Assembly: GCA_900542805.1 (NCBI GenBank)
Contig: UQOW01000007.1
Span: 13,753-77,752, forward strand
Length of the DNA: 64,000 nt
Direction of reading: 5' to 3'
Origin: an uncultured Sutterella sp.
GTDB lineage: Bacteria > Pseudomonadota > Gammaproteobacteria > Burkholderiales > Burkholderiaceae_F
Within the stretch, counting starts at the first letter, position 1. Each line of letters opens with the position of its first letter. The position numbers and the translations under genes are program-made. The notes beneath the pieces were generated by a model. The model was not told where the DNA came from. It saw only the letters and a program-made list of their open reading frames with translations, and ran no database searches. This document shows, piece by piece, positions 43,829 to 51,837 of this stretch.

Positions 43829-44611
43829 TTACATTCGGAAGTCTTCCCCGAGGTAGATTGCCCGAACGGTCTGATTGGCGACAATTTGGGCGGGCGTGCC
43901 GTGCGCGAGAACTTCGCCGTTATTGATAATGAAGGCCCGATCGCAGATTCCGAGCGTTTCCCGGACATTATGGTCGGTGATTAAAACACCGATACCGCGT
44001 GACTTGAGATACCGCGTAATGCGTTTGATTTCGTTAACGGCAATCGGGTCGACGCCGGCAAAGGGTTCATCAAGAAGAATAAATTGCGGATCGGCCGCGA
44101 GGGCGCGGGCAATTTCCGTGCGACGCCTTTCGCCGCCGGAAAGCGATAGGGCCATATTGGTGCGCAAATGCTCGATTTGCAGGTCCTTAAGGAGCTCTGT
44201 TAAGCGCGACTCAATTTGCTCGGAGGTTAATTTACGCCCGTGTTGATCTTCTTTGAGTTCGAGAATGGCTCGGATGTTGTCTTCAACCGTCAAACGCCGA
44301 AAAACACTGGCCTCTTGTGGCAGATATGTAATCCCTAAATGGGCACGCTTGAAAATCGGTAGGTGCGTGATTTCCGTATTGTCGATAAAGATTTTCCCCG
44401 CATTGGGAGCAATCAATCCGACAACCATATAAAAGCTCGTTGTTTTTCCGGCTCCGTTCGGTCCCATGAGCCCGACGATTTCGTTGGTGTTGACATCAAA
44501 AGAGACGCCGTTGACAACGGTGCGCGATCCGAAACGCTTGACGAGTTTTTCAGCACGAAGCGTATGCACGGGAGTTTGAGTGACGGGCGAAGTGTCTTGC
44601 ATAAGTGGCAT
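43829..44611 (-). CDS. lptB: LPS export ABC transporter ATP-binding protein LptB
   Basis: ATPase powering LptB2FG. The 260 residues include Walker A GPNGAGKT near 50, the signature LSGGERRR near 158, Walker B FILLDEPFAGVDP near 175 and the switch His in ITDHN. It is about 15 residues longer at the N terminus than E. coli LptB; an in-frame ATG at 44602 is equally possible. Part of kdsD-kdsC-lptC-lptA-lptB-rpoN. Confidence 0.94.
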   Translation of the reverse strand: MPLMQDTSPVTQTPVHTLRAEKLVKRFGSRTVVNGVSFDVNTNEIVGLMGPNGAGKTTSFYMVVGLIAPNAGKIFIDNTEITHLPIFKRAHLGITYLPQEASVFRRLTVEDNIRAILELKEDQHGRKLTSEQIESRLTELLKDLQIEHLRTNMALSLSGGERRRTEIARALAADPQFILLDEPFAGVDPIAVNEIKRITRYLKSRGIGVLITDHNVRETLGICDRAFIINNGEVLAHGTPAQIVANQTVRAIYLGEDFRM

Positions 44612-44623
44612 ACTCTGTGGCTC

Positions 44624-45226
44624 TTATCGCATGTTGCGTAGTTTGGTTTCTCCGCGTAAGGCAGGCGGATTCGTGTTTTCCGAGGTCGGAGCGACCGTTT
44701 TGTCTTTAGGTCGTGGACTTAAGATGGCGGAAATACGGGTTTTCCGTCCGTCGGTGCGTTCCCCAACAACGCGGCTTGTGGCATGCAGTAGGTCATAGGT
44801 AATGACCGAGCCTTCGGTCGAATCGAGCGCGTGCCCGTTTTCGGTACGGATGATTTTCGCATTGTCCTTTAATACGATGCGATCGAGCTTTTCTTGATAA
44901 ACAGCTGTTAACGCGCTGGCATGAACCCACTCTTCGATACCCGGGGTTTTCATGTCACGCTTTTCCTTCATGCGAACCGGTCGGCCGGTGACCGTCAGTG
45001 TTCGATACCCTTTGGCGTCAATCTTCAAGTCAAGTCGGTCGCCTTTGATTTCCAAGGTTCCTTGATGCACCTCGACATTTCCCGAATAGGATGCCTTTTG
45101 ACCGACTTCATCGCCGCTGAAGCTATCGGCGACAATCTCAATAGGCATGTCGCGGTCGCTTGTCTGAGCAAGACTGAGGGAAAAACCCGTCAGAGCGACC
45201 AAAGAAAAAACCCAAGCGTGTTTCAT
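44624..45226 (-). CDS. lptA: LPS transport periplasmic protein LptA
   Basis: Forms the periplasmic bridge carrying LPS to LptD. The 200 residues have a signal peptide (about 1-21, VFSLVALTGFSLSLAQ) and an OstA-like beta-jellyroll with MPIEIVADSFSGDEV and YSGNVEVHQGTLEIKGDRL. A Lys/Arg-rich tail (PRPKDKTVAP) extends the C terminus. Confidence 0.9.
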   Translation of the reverse strand: MKHAWVFSLVALTGFSLSLAQTSDRDMPIEIVADSFSGDEVGQKASYSGNVEVHQGTLEIKGDRLDLKIDAKGYRTLTVTGRPVRMKEKRDMKTPGIEEWVHASALTAVYQEKLDRIVLKDNAKIIRTENGHALDSTEGSVITYDLLHATSRVVGERTDGRKTRISAILSPRPKDKTVAPTSENTNPPALRGETKLRNMR

Positions 45227-45244
45227 GGCTGTGTAGAGCGATAG

Positions 45245-45826
45245 TTAACGAAGCTTCTTTTTCGGGATGATAACCGTATGAACGTCCGAATACAGAGTCG
45301 CCGTCCGGTCCACATTGTCGAACGTAAAGCCGATACCGGTACTTGTGTCCGTGCCGTGCTCGATGCGCACGGGAGCTTCCCCCGTGACAACCTGTGTGTC
45401 GGTATTGACGACGGCACGCGATGTCGTCAGACGTAGCGGCGCATTGTTCTTATCACCGTTCCTCGTTAGAACGATATTGCCCGTAAAGACAACGGTTTGT
45501 CCTTCGTCCATCGTGCTGGCTGTATTCGCGGAAATCTTAAGTTGCGGTTTATCGGGGGACAGGGTCACAAGTTTGGGGCGAATACTCACGCTGTGACCGT
45601 CCGAATAGTGTTCGGCGTACTCCGAAAACAGGCGGTGTTTGCCGGTCCCGTCGCGGTCAAAAATCGTGATGACACAGTCGCGCGTGGCAAAGTCCGGCGA
45701 GTCCTTATTGGGCTCGGATGCGCCGTCGTCAAAATTCGATTTGATTGCGTAGTAAGCCGATGCGGTAACGAGGATAGCGAGCACCGCCAGCCCGAAAAAC
45801 GAAATCAGTCGGTCACGCAGGTGCAT
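45245..45826 (-). CDS. lptC: LPS export system protein LptC
   Basis: Single-span bitopic protein linking LptB2FG to LptA. From ATG at 45826 it has 193 residues: a membrane helix (about 8-28, LISFFGLAVLAILVTASAYYAI) and a periplasmic jellyroll. The start is fixed by AAGGAG upstream and a one-base TAATG overlap with the kdsC stop; the frame open to 45991 is inside kdsC. Confidence 0.88.
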   Translation of the reverse strand: MHLRDRLISFFGLAVLAILVTASAYYAIKSNFDDGASEPNKDSPDFATRDCVITIFDRDGTGKHRLFSEYAEHYSDGHSVSIRPKLVTLSPDKPQLKISANTASTMDEGQTVVFTGNIVLTRNGDKNNAPLRLTTSRAVVNTDTQVVTGEAPVRIEHGTDTSTGIGFTFDNVDRTATLYSDVHTVIIPKKKLR

Positions 45827-46368
45827 TAACGCGATTCTCCTTGCACGTAGTGCCGTGTAACCAAATCGTCCCAGCGATTTTGGGCACGCAAAATCAGTTC
45901 GGCAAGACTGCGGACGGCGCCGTTGCCGCCCGGGGCGGAGCTGACAAAGTCTGCCAGCGGCAAAACCTCGTTTGCCGCATCGGCCGGACAAGCGGCAAGG
46001 CCGGCTGCCTTAAGCGGCGGAATATCCGGAATGTCATCTCCCATGTAGGCCACTTCCTCAGTGTCAAGACCGAATGATTGCACTAATTCTTCAAAGGCAC
46101 CGCCTTTAAAAGTCTTTCCTTGCATGACGGTTTTAATCCCGAGTTCGGCAGCGCGAGAGGCCGTTTGTTTCGAAAGACGACCTGTTAAAAGCGCGACGGG
46201 AATTCCGGCGCATTGCAGCAACTTAATGCCCAGGCCGTCTCGCGTGTAAAAGCGTTTGACGGCTTCCCCGTCATCGCCTATCCAAATCGATCCGTCCGTT
46301 AAAACGCCGTCAACGTCGAGAACGACAAGGCGGATGCGAGCGGCTTTACTCTGTAGTGTGCTATCCAT
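45826..46368 (-). CDS. kdsC: 3-deoxy-D-manno-octulosonate 8-phosphate phosphatase
   Basis: Releases Kdo from Kdo-8-phosphate for LPS inner core. The 180 residues are a HAD phosphatase: LDVDGVLTDG near 17, LTGR near 60 and GDDIPDIPPLKAAGLAACPADA near 117-138. It overlaps kdsD upstream and lptC downstream by one base each. Confidence 0.94.
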   Translation of the reverse strand: MDSTLQSKAARIRLVVLDVDGVLTDGSIWIGDDGEAVKRFYTRDGLGIKLLQCAGIPVALLTGRLSKQTASRAAELGIKTVMQGKTFKGGAFEELVQSFGLDTEEVAYMGDDIPDIPPLKAAGLAACPADAANEVLPLADFVSSAPGGNGAVRSLAELILRAQNRWDDLVTRHYVQGESR

Positions 46369-47354
46369 TAAATCACCTTGGCGCTCATCAAATCGTGCAT
46401 ATGCAAGGCCCCAATCAGGTGCCCCTTGTCGTCAACGACCAGAAGTTGGTTTTTCAGCGTCTTCTCCAGAATCTTAGCCGCTGTTGCAGCCATCTCATCT
46501 TGACCGATTGTCGTCGGAGTTTTTGTCATCACGTCGTCGATCTTAATGGCACGGATATCGCCGCGTTTTTCAATCAGACGTCGCAAATCGCCCTCGGTAA
46601 AGATACCTGTGACGCGGTCTTCGTTGTCGACAACGGCAGTCATGCCGATGTGCTTTTTGGTGATTTCGCGCACCGCATCCAAGACGCTCGTTCCTTCACG
46701 AACAGAGGGCACGTCGCTTCCGGCACGCATGATGTCGCGCACATGCGTCAGAAGGCGCCGACCGAGGGCTCCGCCCGGATGTGAGCGGGCAAAATCTTCT
46801 TTGGTAAAGCCTTTTTCGTGCATCAGGGCCACGGCGAGCGCATCGCCTAAGGCTAATGTCGCCGTTGTCGACGATGTCGGGGCAAGATTTAAGGGGCATG
46901 CTTCCGAGCGCACTCCGATATCTAGGGCAACATCCGAGGCTTTCGCCAAGGCGCTTTTCGGGTTCCCGGTAATGGAAATCAAGCGAATGCCTTCGCGTTT
47001 TAAAACCGGGATAATCGTCAACAATTCATTGGTTGTTCCCGAATACGAGACGGCCACGACAACATCTTCGGCTGTAATCATCCCTAAGTCGCCGTGTGCA
47101 GCTTCGGCAGCATGCACGAAGAAAGCGGGAGTCCCGGTTGACGCCAGCGTAGCGGCGATTTTGCGTCCGACGTGAGCTGATTTTCCTACGCCGCTGACAA
47201 TGACTCGACCGGAACTCGCTAGGATCAGTTGTACAGCTTGAGCAAAGGGACCGCTGCCGAGAGTGTCGGCAAGATGCTGAACGCACTGGGCTTCGCGCAC
47301 AAGCACTTCACGTCCGAGGTCAATGGCACCGGACATATCATCATGGACGGGCAT
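46368..47354 (-). CDS. kdsD: Arabinose-5-phosphate isomerase
   Basis: Converts ribulose-5-phosphate to arabinose-5-phosphate, first step to Kdo. The 328 residues have a SIS domain (about 30-190: SGVGKSAHVGRKIAATLASTGTPAFFVHAAEAAHGDLG) and two CBS motifs to the end. Start: ATG at 47354 has GGAG 8 nt upstream; a longer in-frame ATG at 47384 lies on top of the TACAAT -10 element at 47388-47383, so it is unlikely to be on the message. Confidence 0.93.
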   Translation of the reverse strand: MPVHDDMSGAIDLGREVLVREAQCVQHLADTLGSGPFAQAVQLILASSGRVIVSGVGKSAHVGRKIAATLASTGTPAFFVHAAEAAHGDLGMITAEDVVVAVSYSGTTNELLTIIPVLKREGIRLISITGNPKSALAKASDVALDIGVRSEACPLNLAPTSSTTATLALGDALAVALMHEKGFTKEDFARSHPGGALGRRLLTHVRDIMRAGSDVPSVREGTSVLDAVREITKKHIGMTAVVDNEDRVTGIFTEGDLRRLIEKRGDIRAIKIDDVMTKTPTTIGQDEMAATAAKILEKTLKNQLLVVDDKGHLIGALHMHDLMSAKVI

Positions 47355-47382
47355 AGGGAAAACTCCGTTAATCAGTGCCGTC

Positions 47383-47388
47383 ATTGTA
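47383..47388 (-). promoter_or_regulatory. -10 element of the kdsD-lpt-rpoN operon
   Basis: Read on the minus strand, TACAAT lies 34 nt before the chosen kdsD ATG. No good -35 box is visible at 17 nt, so an activator or an extended element may be used. Confidence 0.4.
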
Positions 47389-47394
47389 GCGAAA

Positions 47395-47996
47395 GGGCGA
47401 CTTATCTCGGAGTCCGCCTTGGGAAAGATAAAGGAAAAACTGTGCAGCTTCCCCGGCTTTAATCGTCAGTGAAAAAACACGAAGGACGGGGTTTTCGTCA
47501 TACCCGAAAGTCACATGGGAAAAACGATGTCGCTTTCTCGATTGATCTCTTGGCAGCCAGACCATCGCTGACGGCGGTTTGTCCTGGCGGAGAATATCTG
47601 CAAGGCCCTGAGCCAGTGGCCTTTCGAACCAGGATGGCAGCGCCAGCCCGATGTTGTTGATGAGGCCGGAAATCGTGACATGGAAAAGCGGCTTACTCTC
47701 GGCAAAAAACAGGAGCGAATCGTCTGGGGATTAAAAGAGAGAGCCGAGGTTCCGGGAAAGGCTGTCCCTTAAACGGAGGTCTTAAACAGCATAACGAATT
47801 TGTGATTTTGGGCCGAGCCCCGGCACATGAACGGTGTGACGCGTCCGGCTCGAAAGTAGTAAAAATTGTCAGGTCTTTGCTCCGGGGTTACAAAGAGCGT
47901 GGCGTCCGAAACCCCGAAGTTTCAACCAATCGGATGCATTGCCTGTTGCTCGCAAAACTCTTCGATGCGTTGTATCGAAGAAACAAAAAAAGTCAT
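47395..47996 (-). pseudogene. Decayed coding sequence, family uncertain
   Basis: No intact gene fits this stretch, yet the minus strand reads like protein. From ATG at 47996 one frame runs through in-frame stops at 47924-47922 and 47771-47769 with plausible text between (IQRIEEFCEQQ, RPDNFYYFRAG, NHKFVMLFKTS). From about 47730 a second frame takes over (LFHVTISGLINNIGLALPSW, then FSHVTFGYDENPVLRVFS) down to kdsD. The first half has the flavour of an AraC-type sensor domain, and one later piece recalls the start of an ABC ATPase; neither is firm. A relic with nonsense codons and a frameshift is my reading. Confidence 0.35.
47959..47981. promoter_or_regulatory. Inverted repeat upstream of the DUF3100 promoter
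   Basis: TCTTCGAT-N7-ATCGAAGA, a perfect 8-bp inverted repeat about 50 bp upstream of the -35 box. It may be an operator for the operon that follows, or a remnant inside the decayed gene. Confidence 0.35.
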
Positions 47997-48030
47997 TTTT
48001 CGCGCGAAAAGCGATTCTTGTAACAAATTG

Positions 48031-48058
48031 TTGCAAACGAAAGGCAAACCTCTATAAG
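48031..48058 (+). promoter_or_regulatory. Sigma-70 promoter of the DUF3100 operon
   Basis: TTGCAA at 48031-48036 and TATAAG at 48053-48058, 16 nt apart. The leader to the chosen ATG is about 80 nt. Confidence 0.6.
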
Positions 48059-48145
48059 ATACAAAACAGATGGCGACCTGTTGCGTCTTCGGCAGTGTTC
48101 GTCGCTGTTTTTTTATTAGTTTTACTTTTTAACGGAAACTCCATC

Positions 48146-48928
48146 ATGCAAGCACTCGGTCGTTTCAAGCTCCACATTCTGGCGCTTTTAGTTGTAGTGG
48201 CCGCTGATGCCATCGGAATTCAAAAATTCGGCATTGTTGTTCTGTTGCCGCTTTTGTATGCCATGGTGTTCGGCGCAATCCTTTCGATTCCTCGCTTAAA
48301 AATCCTTTCGATGGCAGAACAGGAACGCGCAGCGCACTTTATGCCGATTGCGATGCTCTTCCTAGTGGCTTACTTGGGGTTGGGTATCGGACCGAATCTG
48401 GTTAAATTATTCGATTCGGGCCTGGCTCTGATTATGCAGGAATTCGGGCATTTCTTCGGCACCATGATTTTGGGTCTGCCGATGGCGCTTCTGTTGAAAA
48501 TGGGGCGCGAGGCTATCGGTGCCTGCTACTCGATTGACCGTGAGCCGAACATTGCCATTATTGCCGAGAAGTACGGCATTGACTCTCCGGAAGGACGCGG
48601 TGTGATGGGTATGTACATCTGCGGCACGATTTTCGGCGCAGCGTGGATTTCCGTGCTTGTCGGTGTGATTGCTCAGCTCGGATGGTTCCATCCGCATGCG
48701 CTGGCGATGGGTGCGGGTATCGGCTCGGCCTCGATGATGGCTGCCGGTGTTGCGTCCATTGTGGCGGTGTATCCCGATCAGGCTGACGTTGTTCTGGCCT
48801 ATGCAGGTGCCGCGAATCTGATGACCACGATTCTCGGAATTTATTTTGCTCTGTTCGTTTCCTTGCCCGTGATGGTCTGGGTGTACGAAAAGATTACCGG
48901 CGATCGCCGTGAACCTGCCGCGAAGTAA
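48146..48928 (+). CDS. DUF3100 domain membrane protein (putative transporter subunit)
   Basis: Inner-membrane protein of 260 residues with about eight helices. I place it in DUF3100 from the overall pattern (LLPLLYAMVFGAILSI, GREAIGACYSIDREPNIAIIAEKYG near 130, GAGIGSASMMAAG near 195). Function is not established. The start at 48146 has GGAAACT upstream; a longer open frame back to 47939 precedes the promoter and adds a basic non-homologous tail. It is followed at 10 nt by a second membrane protein and then by an amidohydrolase, which suggests uptake of an amide substrate. Confidence 0.75.
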   Translation: MQALGRFKLHILALLVVVAADAIGIQKFGIVVLLPLLYAMVFGAILSIPRLKILSMAEQERAAHFMPIAMLFLVAYLGLGIGPNLVKLFDSGLALIMQEFGHFFGTMILGLPMALLLKMGREAIGACYSIDREPNIAIIAEKYGIDSPEGRGVMGMYICGTIFGAAWISVLVGVIAQLGWFHPHALAMGAGIGSASMMAAGVASIVAVYPDQADVVLAYAGAANLMTTILGIYFALFVSLPVMVWVYEKITGDRREPAAK

Positions 48929-48938
48929 GGAGAAAAAC

Positions 48939-49394
48939 ATGATTGCAAAACTTAAGGACATTGGTTTTATTCTTCTTGTCACGGCGATTTTCTCAGTGAT
49001 TGCTAACTGTGTCGGTTTTAAAGGGGATATTGCCTCAGGCTCGTTGGGCGCTCTCGTTTTATTGATTATTACGTTCATCGGATGCGTCATTGCGAATTTG
49101 CCGGGGTTTTCCAAACTTCCGACGGTCTTTTGGGTTTCTTTGGTGGCGGTGATTGTTTCCATTCCGGGCGTTCCCGGTAGCGAATGGATTGTTGCCCAAG
49201 TCAAGCACGTTAACTTGCTGGCCACGACAACGCCGATTCTGGCCTATGCCGGCTTGTGTGTCGGTAAGGATTTGGAAGCCTTTAAGGCGCTTTCCTGGAA
49301 GATTATTCCGGTGGCGCTTTGCGTTTCCGCCGGTAGCTTCATTTGTGCGACAATCCTTGCGGAAATCATCCTGCGGTTCGAACACGTGTTCTGA
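48939..49394 (+). CDS. Small membrane protein, partner of the DUF3100 protein
   Basis: A 151-residue protein with four or five predicted helices (near 5-25, 33-55, 60-82, 95-115 and 122-145). I do not recognise a named family. Strong AAGGAG precedes ATG at 48939. The 10-nt gap to the DUF3100 gene and similar helix sizes suggest a two-part transporter. Confidence 0.7.
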   Translation: MIAKLKDIGFILLVTAIFSVIANCVGFKGDIASGSLGALVLLIITFIGCVIANLPGFSKLPTVFWVSLVAVIVSIPGVPGSEWIVAQVKHVNLLATTTPILAYAGLCVGKDLEAFKALSWKIIPVALCVSAGSFICATILAEIILRFEHVF

Positions 49395-49405
49395 TACACG
49401 GCTTT

Positions 49406-49528
49406 TCCGAGCGGTGCAGAAAATCCTGTGCGGGTTTTCTGCATCACTCGGAATTACTCAGTGCCCGACCGGCAGTTTTTTGCCGCATCGGGTCGGGCGA
49501 AGTCTTCCTGCGGGGGCTTCGCTTTTTT
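49406..49528 (+). terminator. Three successive hairpins, the last a rho-independent terminator, before the hydrolase gene
   Basis: Hairpin A: TCCGAG and TGCAGAAAA pair with TTTTCTGCA and CTCGGA (49406-49452). Hairpin B: GCCCGACC pairs with GGTCGGGC (49463-49498). Hairpin C: GCGAAG (49497-49502) pairs with CTTCGC (49517-49522), followed by six T. B and C share two bases. The terminator ends only 18 nt before the hydrolase start, so read-through must be allowed in some state. Confidence 0.6.
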
Positions 49529-49546
49529 ATCAATTCGGGGGTTGTC

Positions 49547-50854
49547 GTGAACATTACGGAAATCAAACAGAAAGTCTTAAAAGCTATTGAGGCTCGGCGT
49601 GCGGATATCGAAGCGATTGCTCAGGCCATTTTGAAAGAGCCCGAACTCGGCTACAAGGAAATCAAAACATCGGCTAAGGTTCGTGCGGCGTTCGATGCTT
49701 TAGGTCTTGAGTACACAACGGGCTGGGGTATCACGGGAATAAAGGCTCGCATTAAGGGCGGTAAGCCCGGCAAGACCGTGGCCGTTATCGGGGAACTTGA
49801 TGCTGTCATTTGCAAAAACTCTCCGTATGCCGCTCCGAGCGGTGCGGCGCACTGCTGCGGGCATAACGTGCAGATTGCCAACATGCTTGCCGTTGCGTGG
49901 GCCCTCGTGGATTCGGGCGTGATGAAAGAACTTGCCGGCGACGTGGTCTTTTTTGCCGTTCCGGCCGAGGAGTACGTGGAACTCGGGTATCGTGCCGAAC
50001 TTGTCAAGCAAGGCAAGATTTCGTACCTCGGCGGTAAAGAGCAGATTATCAAAGAGGGTGGGTTCGACGATATCGACATCGCTCTTCAGATGCATGTGGA
50101 CATCACAGATAAGCCGGAGGGGTACTACGGGTCCGGAGCCAGTTGCAACGGTTTTATCGGAAAGATCGTCGAGTACAACGGACGTGCATCTCATGCGGCC
50201 GGCGCGCCCGACAAGGGTATTAATGCCTTAAATGCCGCCATGATCGGCATGATGGGGGTCAACGCCATTCGTGACCGCTTCAAGGAGTCCGATTACGTGC
50301 GTTTCCATCCGATTTTGACCAACGCCGGGGACCTTGTGAATGTCGTTCCCGATCACGTGACGATGGAAAGCTACGTGCGTGCGGCGACTATCGAAGGCTT
50401 AAAGCATTACAACGCCGACATTAATCGGGCCTTGAAAGCCGGGGCCGACGCCATCGGTGCCGAATGTGTTATTCATGATATGCCCGGGTATCTGCCGCTG
50501 AGTCCCGATACTCGGTTGCGTGCCCTCTTGGAAGAAAACGCCCGTGCATTTTTCTCGCCTGAAGACGTCGGCGCCGGTCCGCACAACACCGCGAGTACCG
50601 ACATGGGCGATGTCTCGCATTTAATCCCTATTGTTCACGCTTGGGTCGGTTGCGCACGCGGATCGCTTCACGGTGCCGATTACAAGCTTGCCGACACGAA
50701 GACAGCCTTTGAGAGGTCGCCGGCGGTTTTGGCATGGACGGTTGTGGATTTGTTGGCCGGAAACGGGGAAGTTGCCGAGCGCATTTGCGAAAAATTCAAG
50801 CCCGTACTCACAAAGAAAACGTATTGTGAGTTCATGGATTCGATTGGGAAATAG
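49547..50854 (+). CDS. M20 family amidohydrolase (AbgB/HipO-like)
   Basis: Metal-dependent amidase or peptidase of 435 residues. Metal-binding marks are GELDAVI near 79, HCCGHNVQ near 103 (Cys-Gly-His) and PAEEYVELGYR near 142; a dimerisation domain with YNGRASHAAGAPDKGINAL follows near 210. These fit the M20D group, which includes p-aminobenzoyl-glutamate and N-acyl amino acid hydrolases. The start is GTG at 49547 preceded by GGGGG; the frame is open back to 49343 across the previous gene. No signal peptide, so substrate must be imported, probably by the two membrane proteins upstream. Confidence 0.85.
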   Translation: MNITEIKQKVLKAIEARRADIEAIAQAILKEPELGYKEIKTSAKVRAAFDALGLEYTTGWGITGIKARIKGGKPGKTVAVIGELDAVICKNSPYAAPSGAAHCCGHNVQIANMLAVAWALVDSGVMKELAGDVVFFAVPAEEYVELGYRAELVKQGKISYLGGKEQIIKEGGFDDIDIALQMHVDITDKPEGYYGSGASCNGFIGKIVEYNGRASHAAGAPDKGINALNAAMIGMMGVNAIRDRFKESDYVRFHPILTNAGDLVNVVPDHVTMESYVRAATIEGLKHYNADINRALKAGADAIGAECVIHDMPGYLPLSPDTRLRALLEENARAFFSPEDVGAGPHNTASTDMGDVSHLIPIVHAWVGCARGSLHGADYKLADTKTAFERSPAVLAWTVVDLLAGNGEVAERICEKFKPVLTKKTYCEFMDSIGK

Positions 50855-50862
50855 CGAAGTGT

Positions 50863-50889
50863 CATCGGGCGCTTAAAAAGCGCCCGATG
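50863..50889. terminator. Bidirectional hairpin after the hydrolase
   Basis: A perfect 12-bp stem (CATCGGGCGCTT and its complement) with a 3-nt A loop between convergent stop codons; A and T runs on the two sides are short. Confidence 0.75.
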
Positions 50890-50895
50890 CAGGAA

Positions 50896-51837
50896 TTAAA
50901 GCGCGTAGCCTAATGGCGCGTCGCCGTACGTTGCTATCAGACGCTCGATGAGCTCTTGCCGTGTCGGGCGGTAGGTTTGTGCGCCTTCGCTTTGCACTTT
51001 AAACGAGGCGAGAGTACAACCGAGTTGCAAAGCGTGTTTCCAATCCAGGTTGTGAAGTACCGCGTGCAAAAGACCGGCACGGAAGGCGTCTCCCGCACCG
51101 ATGGTATCTTGTGCGCGGACAGCACAAGCGGAAACGTGGAAAGATTTCCGACGCGTCAAGACAGAGGCGCCCTTTTCCGCTTGTGTCACAATCAACGCAT
51201 CGCACAAGGCCGTTATCGCCTCTTCTTTAAGGCCGGTTATGCGCTTGACCAGTTCAAGTTCGTAGTCGCTCATGACGACATAGCGAGCTTTGTGGAAACA
51301 ACTTACTAACTCAGTCGCGGTAAAACGCGGCGTTATTTGTCCGGGATCGAAAAAGAACGGAATACCGCGTCGAGAGAATTCATCGATGCGGGCGAGCATC
51401 ACCGAACGCGTTTCCGGAGAAACGATGCCGACTTTTACGCTCTCCTCGGGCCAAAGATCGGGTCGGGTGAAAAGAGCGGCGTTCGGACAAAAGGTTGCGA
51501 TCTGCGAGCCCGAGGCATCGGAAAGGATGACGCATTGAGCCGTGTAGGCGTTTTCAACGTATGTCGGAACAACGCGAATACCGCACTCGTGCAGATGGTT
51601 TAAGTACGCGTCGGCATCGTTTGCTCCGAAGGCACTCAAAAGAACGGTTTGATCTCCGAGCAGACGACAAGCGTAGGCGATGTTGCCGCCGCATCCGCCG
51701 AAACGGCGCTCCATGGAGGCGGCGGGAAAACACACGTTGAGGTGATCAAGGCGGCTTTGTATTAATTGCGATTGAAACCGTCCTGGAAACTTAAAGACGG
51801 TGTCATAGGCAGCCGAACCGGCCACACAGATACTCAT
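50896..51837 (-). CDS. PfkB-family carbohydrate/nucleoside kinase
   Basis: Ribokinase-fold kinase of 313 residues, with GGCGGNIAYACRLLG near 48 and the catalytic anion hole DTIGAGDAF near 253 (Asp base). Substrate is uncertain; members at this position are often annotated adenosine kinase. ATG at 51837 overlaps the DUF3426 stop (ATGA). Last gene of accB-accC-prmA-DUF3426-pfkB, a run I know from betaproteobacteria. Confidence 0.85.
   Translation of the reverse strand: MSICVAGSAAYDTVFKFPGRFQSQLIQSRLDHLNVCFPAASMERRFGGCGGNIAYACRLLGDQTVLLSAFGANDADAYLNHLHECGIRVVPTYVENAYTAQCVILSDASGSQIATFCPNAALFTRPDLWPEESVKVGIVSPETRSVMLARIDEFSRRGIPFFFDPGQITPRFTATELVSCFHKARYVVMSDYELELVKRITGLKEEAITALCDALIVTQAEKGASVLTRRKSFHVSACAVRAQDTIGAGDAFRAGLLHAVLHNLDWKHALQLGCTLASFKVQSEGAQTYRPTRQELIERLIATYGDAPLGYAL

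Noticed and set aside
48407..49225. 272-residue minus-strand ORF opposite the DUF3100 and small membrane genes
   Set aside because: His/Gln/Arg-rich composition typical of antisense to membrane-protein codons and no start signals.
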